Shown here: positions 61,565 to 64,000 of the stretch, piece by piece | Position numbering within the stretch: the first letter of the stretch is position 1 | How the letters are laid out: the number at the start of each line of letters is the position of its first letter | Assembly: GCA_029570205.1 (NCBI GenBank) | Contig: JAKQSI010000067.1 | Location: 59,141-123,140, forward strand | Length of the DNA stretch: 64,000 nt | Source of the DNA: Candidatus Omnitrophota bacterium | GTDB lineage: Bacteria > Hinthialibacterota > Hinthialibacteria > Hinthialibacterales > JAKPRU01 | Reading direction: 5' to 3' | Translations under genes and position numbers: made by a program | The notes under the pieces: model-generated | The model's input: the letters and a program-made list of their open reading frames with translations, nothing else | What the model was told of the DNA's origin: nothing | Databases searched by the model: none

Positions 61565-62653
61565 TTACTGATCCGCCTTCGGTCCAACTGGCGGAAGAAG
61601 CCATTTGTCCTTATTTTTGCCCCACCATTCCTTCCAGACAGCGGCTCTTTTACGGGCCTTTTCCCGTGTGGTCGATTCGTCTATCCGGCGAAGGTCCTTG
61701 CCGTCCACGATCATGTCCAACGCATTGCACGCCAGTATTTCGAATGCGCCATATTGCACCGAATCCCGATCGGGATTCGGCGGTCCGTACTCCTTATCGA
61801 GGAATGGAACAATCAGCTCCACCGCTTTCTTGTCCCGTGCATACGCGGCATCCATGATGGCGTTGTATTGCTTGACGAGATCCCCACTGGAGATTTCCTT
61901 TCTGATCTCAGCCGACGCTGCCGGATCCCCCAGCCGCGCCGCTGCCTTTCTCGCCGCTCGCTCAACCTTTGCAGCGGCATTACGATGCCACTCTTCTGTC
62001 AGAGGCTTTCCGCCCAAAGGCTTTTTCATCGCCTTCTGCAAATACGGAAGAAAACTCGCATCGCCGAGATCACCGGCTGCGAGGCAAGCGTTCTCGGCTA
62101 CTCCCCAGATTTGGCTTTGCGCGATATATTCACCGATTTTCTTGATAAGATCACCGGTCACAAACGACTTATCGAAATGTCCGATGAATTCCAATGACCT
62201 CACAACCAACTGTGTCTCCTCGTCCGTTACGGACGCCACAATGGCAGCCACAACGCGCTTGTCATCAATTCTTCCGTTATCCTCCCGGTCCAAATGACCC
62301 AGATTCGAAATCACCATATCCCGAACCGGCATATAGGGACTGTCTGCGTACTCAAGAATGGCATCCATCGAAGCGCCTGGCTTCTTTAGCATTTCTCTCC
62401 AGTCAAGAGGCGTGAAATCGAAAACAGGGTCATTCGGATTGCCGGCACGAAACTCGACCGGTGTGAAGGCTTTCTTCGCCGCAATCACGGGATCGAACTC
62501 TGTTGTGCCATCAACCGCTGCCAGGGCATTTGTATGAGACAAAACAAGAATAAGCAGGAGATTAACCGTCAATCTGGCACATGCAGTGCCGATATTTAAG
62601 GATCTATGCAGAGTTCCTTCTATTCCGCTTTCGTATAGAGATTCTACGTTCAT
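61565..62653 (-). CDS. Secreted HEAT-like repeat protein
   Basis: The 362-residue product has a hydrophobic signal stretch (LTVNLLLILVLSHTNALA) after an unusually long ~28-residue n-region; GGAAGGAG lies 12 bases before the ATG at 62653. The mature part is helical with HEAT/armadillo-like pairs: VRDMVISNLGHLDR, LVVRSLEFIGHFDKS, GVAENACLAAGDLGDASFLPYL, KVERAARKAAARLGDPAA. Ends with KRAAVWKEWWGKNKDKW, a phrase common after such repeats in PVC-type bacteria. Probably a binding scaffold in the periplasm; no enzyme motif. Confidence 0.7.
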   Translation of the reverse strand: MNVESLYESGIEGTLHRSLNIGTACARLTVNLLLILVLSHTNALAAVDGTTEFDPVIAAKKAFTPVEFRAGNPNDPVFDFTPLDWREMLKKPGASMDAILEYADSPYMPVRDMVISNLGHLDREDNGRIDDKRVVAAIVASVTDEETQLVVRSLEFIGHFDKSFVTGDLIKKIGEYIAQSQIWGVAENACLAAGDLGDASFLPYLQKAMKKPLGGKPLTEEWHRNAAAKVERAARKAAARLGDPAASAEIRKEISSGDLVKQYNAIMDAAYARDKKAVELIVPFLDKEYGPPNPDRDSVQYGAFEILACNALDMIVDGKDLRRIDESTTREKARKRAAVWKEWWGKNKDKWLLPPVGPKADQ

Positions 62654-62683
62654 CGGTTTCCGTGCTCCTTCCTTTTCGAATTC

Positions 62684-63973
62684 CTATTCGTTATTATTAG
62701 CCGCCCCAGACTCGCTGACTTTAAGCATGTACCCCGAACTGCCACTTCCATTCATCAACCTGTCACTATCACTGACGTGATTCAGTCCGTACGAATGACC
62801 TATTTCGTGTGCGACGGTATTACCAACCTCACCACCCGGCGAGATATAGCAGAAACCGTTTCTTTCGTAACCATTGCACTCATTACCAAATAGCATGACA
62901 TCCCCAGGCAGAAACGCTATGTATTTTTGCACATTGCCGTTCGGCGGAAGACTCTGAATAGCCAGTCGTACGTACTCTTCATCATCCGTCTCCCACAAAT
63001 TCACGTCCATATCGTTATCAGAGTAGATGTACGAATTCGGCACCGTAACAGCCACATTTTCTATGGCAGAAAATGAAACATTTGCATACGGAAGCCAGTA
63101 ACCGTTATAAGCATTTTGAATGCTGCTATTCGCGCCTGGCTGCGTGACTGCGGTTGATGCAGTCTGCTGCTGAGATGTGTACCAAGTGATTCTATAGAGA
63201 CCGACAGGAACGGACTTGGCCTTGTATGTATAAGTATACAAGTCTGCATTCATGGACTGCCCGTCCGCTTTGCCATATCGAACCTCTCTTTTCGATCCTT
63301 GATCAAGTGATGTATCGGTGAGATCGACGGTTGTCGCTGTTTCTCTTGTGGATGTTGGACTAATCGTGAAATTCCATGACGGATTGTGAAGATAAACCCT
63401 GTTTCCATAAGTCGTCAGATTGACCCTGCAGGGATAGGAGTTTGTCACACTCTGGCGAAGGTGCATGGTATATGGATGTGTATAGTGCTCCCATCCCGCA
63501 TTCAGTCGATGCTCATTCCATTGTGCGCTGACGTTCGATCCGGCGCCCTTTGGAGTGGTGTCATCAGTATCAGGTGTCCCGTCGCTGTCATCATCCGTGT
63601 CCGGCCCCTGCTCATTTCCATCGTCCTGACCGTCAGCATTTGCGTCGGAATCGCTGATATTGGCCGTTCCGTCGCCGTCCATATCGGTGTCATTGTTGTT
63701 GTTCACACCGTCAGCATCAATATCGCTGTCACTTCCATTCAATACCCCGTCACCGTCGGTGTCCGGATCACTCCCATTCGCCAGCCCATCCGCGTCGATA
63801 TCGGGGTCGCTGCCGTTATTGATGCCGTCTCCATCAACGTCGGGATCACTGCCATTGAGGATACCGTCTCCATCAACGTCAGGATCTTGGCCGTTCGGTA
63901 TTCCATCGCCATCGATATCATTGGGGTTCGGTGTCCCCGTCGGGGTATACTGCTGGCAGGCTTTGGCGGACAT
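62684..63973 (-). CDS. Metzincin-type zinc metalloprotease with thrombospondin type-3-like repeats (possibly 5'-partial)
   Basis: From the ATG at 63973 (GGAGG eight bases before) the frame gives 429 residues. Residues ~18-135 are DxDxDG calcium-binding repeats, about eight units of DVDGDGILNGSDP type, as in thrombospondin type 3. A beta-rich section (~145-330) follows. The C terminus has HEIGHSYGLNHVSDSDRLMNGS (His at ~389 starts HExxHxxGxxH; Met of LMNG is the Met-turn), the metzincin zinc signature, so an active peptidase is likely. The catalytic part is at the very C-terminal end and only ~12 residues follow the Met-turn. No signal peptide is visible and the frame stays open to the window edge, so the true start may lie beyond 64000. 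Confidence 0.8.
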   Translation of the reverse strand: MSAKACQQYTPTGTPNPNDIDGDGIPNGQDPDVDGDGILNGSDPDVDGDGINNGSDPDIDADGLANGSDPDTDGDGVLNGSDSDIDADGVNNNNDTDMDGDGTANISDSDANADGQDDGNEQGPDTDDDSDGTPDTDDTTPKGAGSNVSAQWNEHRLNAGWEHYTHPYTMHLRQSVTNSYPCRVNLTTYGNRVYLHNPSWNFTISPTSTRETATTVDLTDTSLDQGSKREVRYGKADGQSMNADLYTYTYKAKSVPVGLYRITWYTSQQQTASTAVTQPGANSSIQNAYNGYWLPYANVSFSAIENVAVTVPNSYIYSDNDMDVNLWETDDEEYVRLAIQSLPPNGNVQKYIAFLPGDVMLFGNECNGYERNGFCYISPGGEVGNTVAHEIGHSYGLNHVSDSDRLMNGSGSSGYMLKVSESGAANNNE

Positions 63974-64000
63974 GATGAATCCCTCCGGCCCCTCTTTCGG

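Overview
The window is a stretch of bacterial chromosome with no rRNA, tRNA, CRISPR array, phage or complete insertion sequence that I can recognise. Housekeeping genes (polA, coaE, rho, lgt, lspA, purB, uvrC, rsmE, mtaB, leuCD and a class I fumarase subunit) alternate with many secreted, Gram-negative-type envelope proteins: secretins, a lipoprotein, beta-propellers, a Gfo/Idh/MocA oxidoreductase with a Tat-like leader, Thr-Pro linkers and DxDxDG repeats. Together with intergenic spaces full of short dispersed repeats, this resembles genomes of uncultured diderm lineages such as Sumerlaeota, Hydrogenedentota and the Planctomycetes/Verrucomicrobia/Lentisphaerae group. That assignment is an impression of style; no marker here fixes the phylum.

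Layout. 0.5-5.1 kb (minus): polA-coaE-rho, joined by ATGA overlaps. 5.6-16.2 kb (minus): a type IV pilus/type II secretion-like cluster, read as sigma-54 activator, cohesin-domain surface protein, PilM-PilN fusion, an unknown membrane-anchored helical protein, and a TPR-secretin. 16.3-18.1 kb (minus): a DksA/TraR zinc-finger gene, lspA and lgt, i.e. the lipoprotein maturation enzymes. 18.4-25.5 kb: a PC4-like DNA-binding protein, a secreted glycosidase-like protein, a Ski2-type helicase fused to an OmpR-type winged helix, and a MazEF-like module with a consensus promoter and twin operators. 25.3-31.2 kb (minus): a pseudopilin tail, two secreted proteins, a family 2 glycosyltransferase and a Gfo/Idh/MocA oxidoreductase. 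31.4-40.7 kb: housekeeping enzymes. 40.9-43.9 kb (plus): a lipoprotein with TPR-like repeats and two very short secretin-domain proteins, all in ATGA-coupled tandem. 44-49 kb: unknown small proteins, a decayed formylglycine-generating-enzyme-like gene, an SAM methyltransferase, and a restriction-modification pair with a possible 40-residue leader ORF. 49.2-64 kb: a 3,074-residue secreted NHL/Ig-like/FG-GAP protein, a DUF2283 protein, further secreted proteins, and a metzincin-type metalloprotease with thrombospondin type-3-like repeats whose N terminus may lie outside the window.

How the parts may fit. The sigma-54 activator heads the pilus-like cluster and may control it, but I found no convincing -24/-12 promoter in the window; the promoters I can see before the activator and before the cohesin gene look sigma-70-like. 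LspA and Lgt would mature lipoproteins such as the TPR protein beside the mini-secretins. Neither secretin locus has its assembly ATPase in the window.

The strongest leads for new biology are the PilM-PilN fusion cluster lacking recognisable PilO/PilP, the lipoprotein plus double mini-secretin operon, the helicase-winged-helix fusion with a LexA-like box at its promoter, and the possible leader ORF of the restriction-modification operon. All functional statements come from reading motifs by eye; no database search was run.
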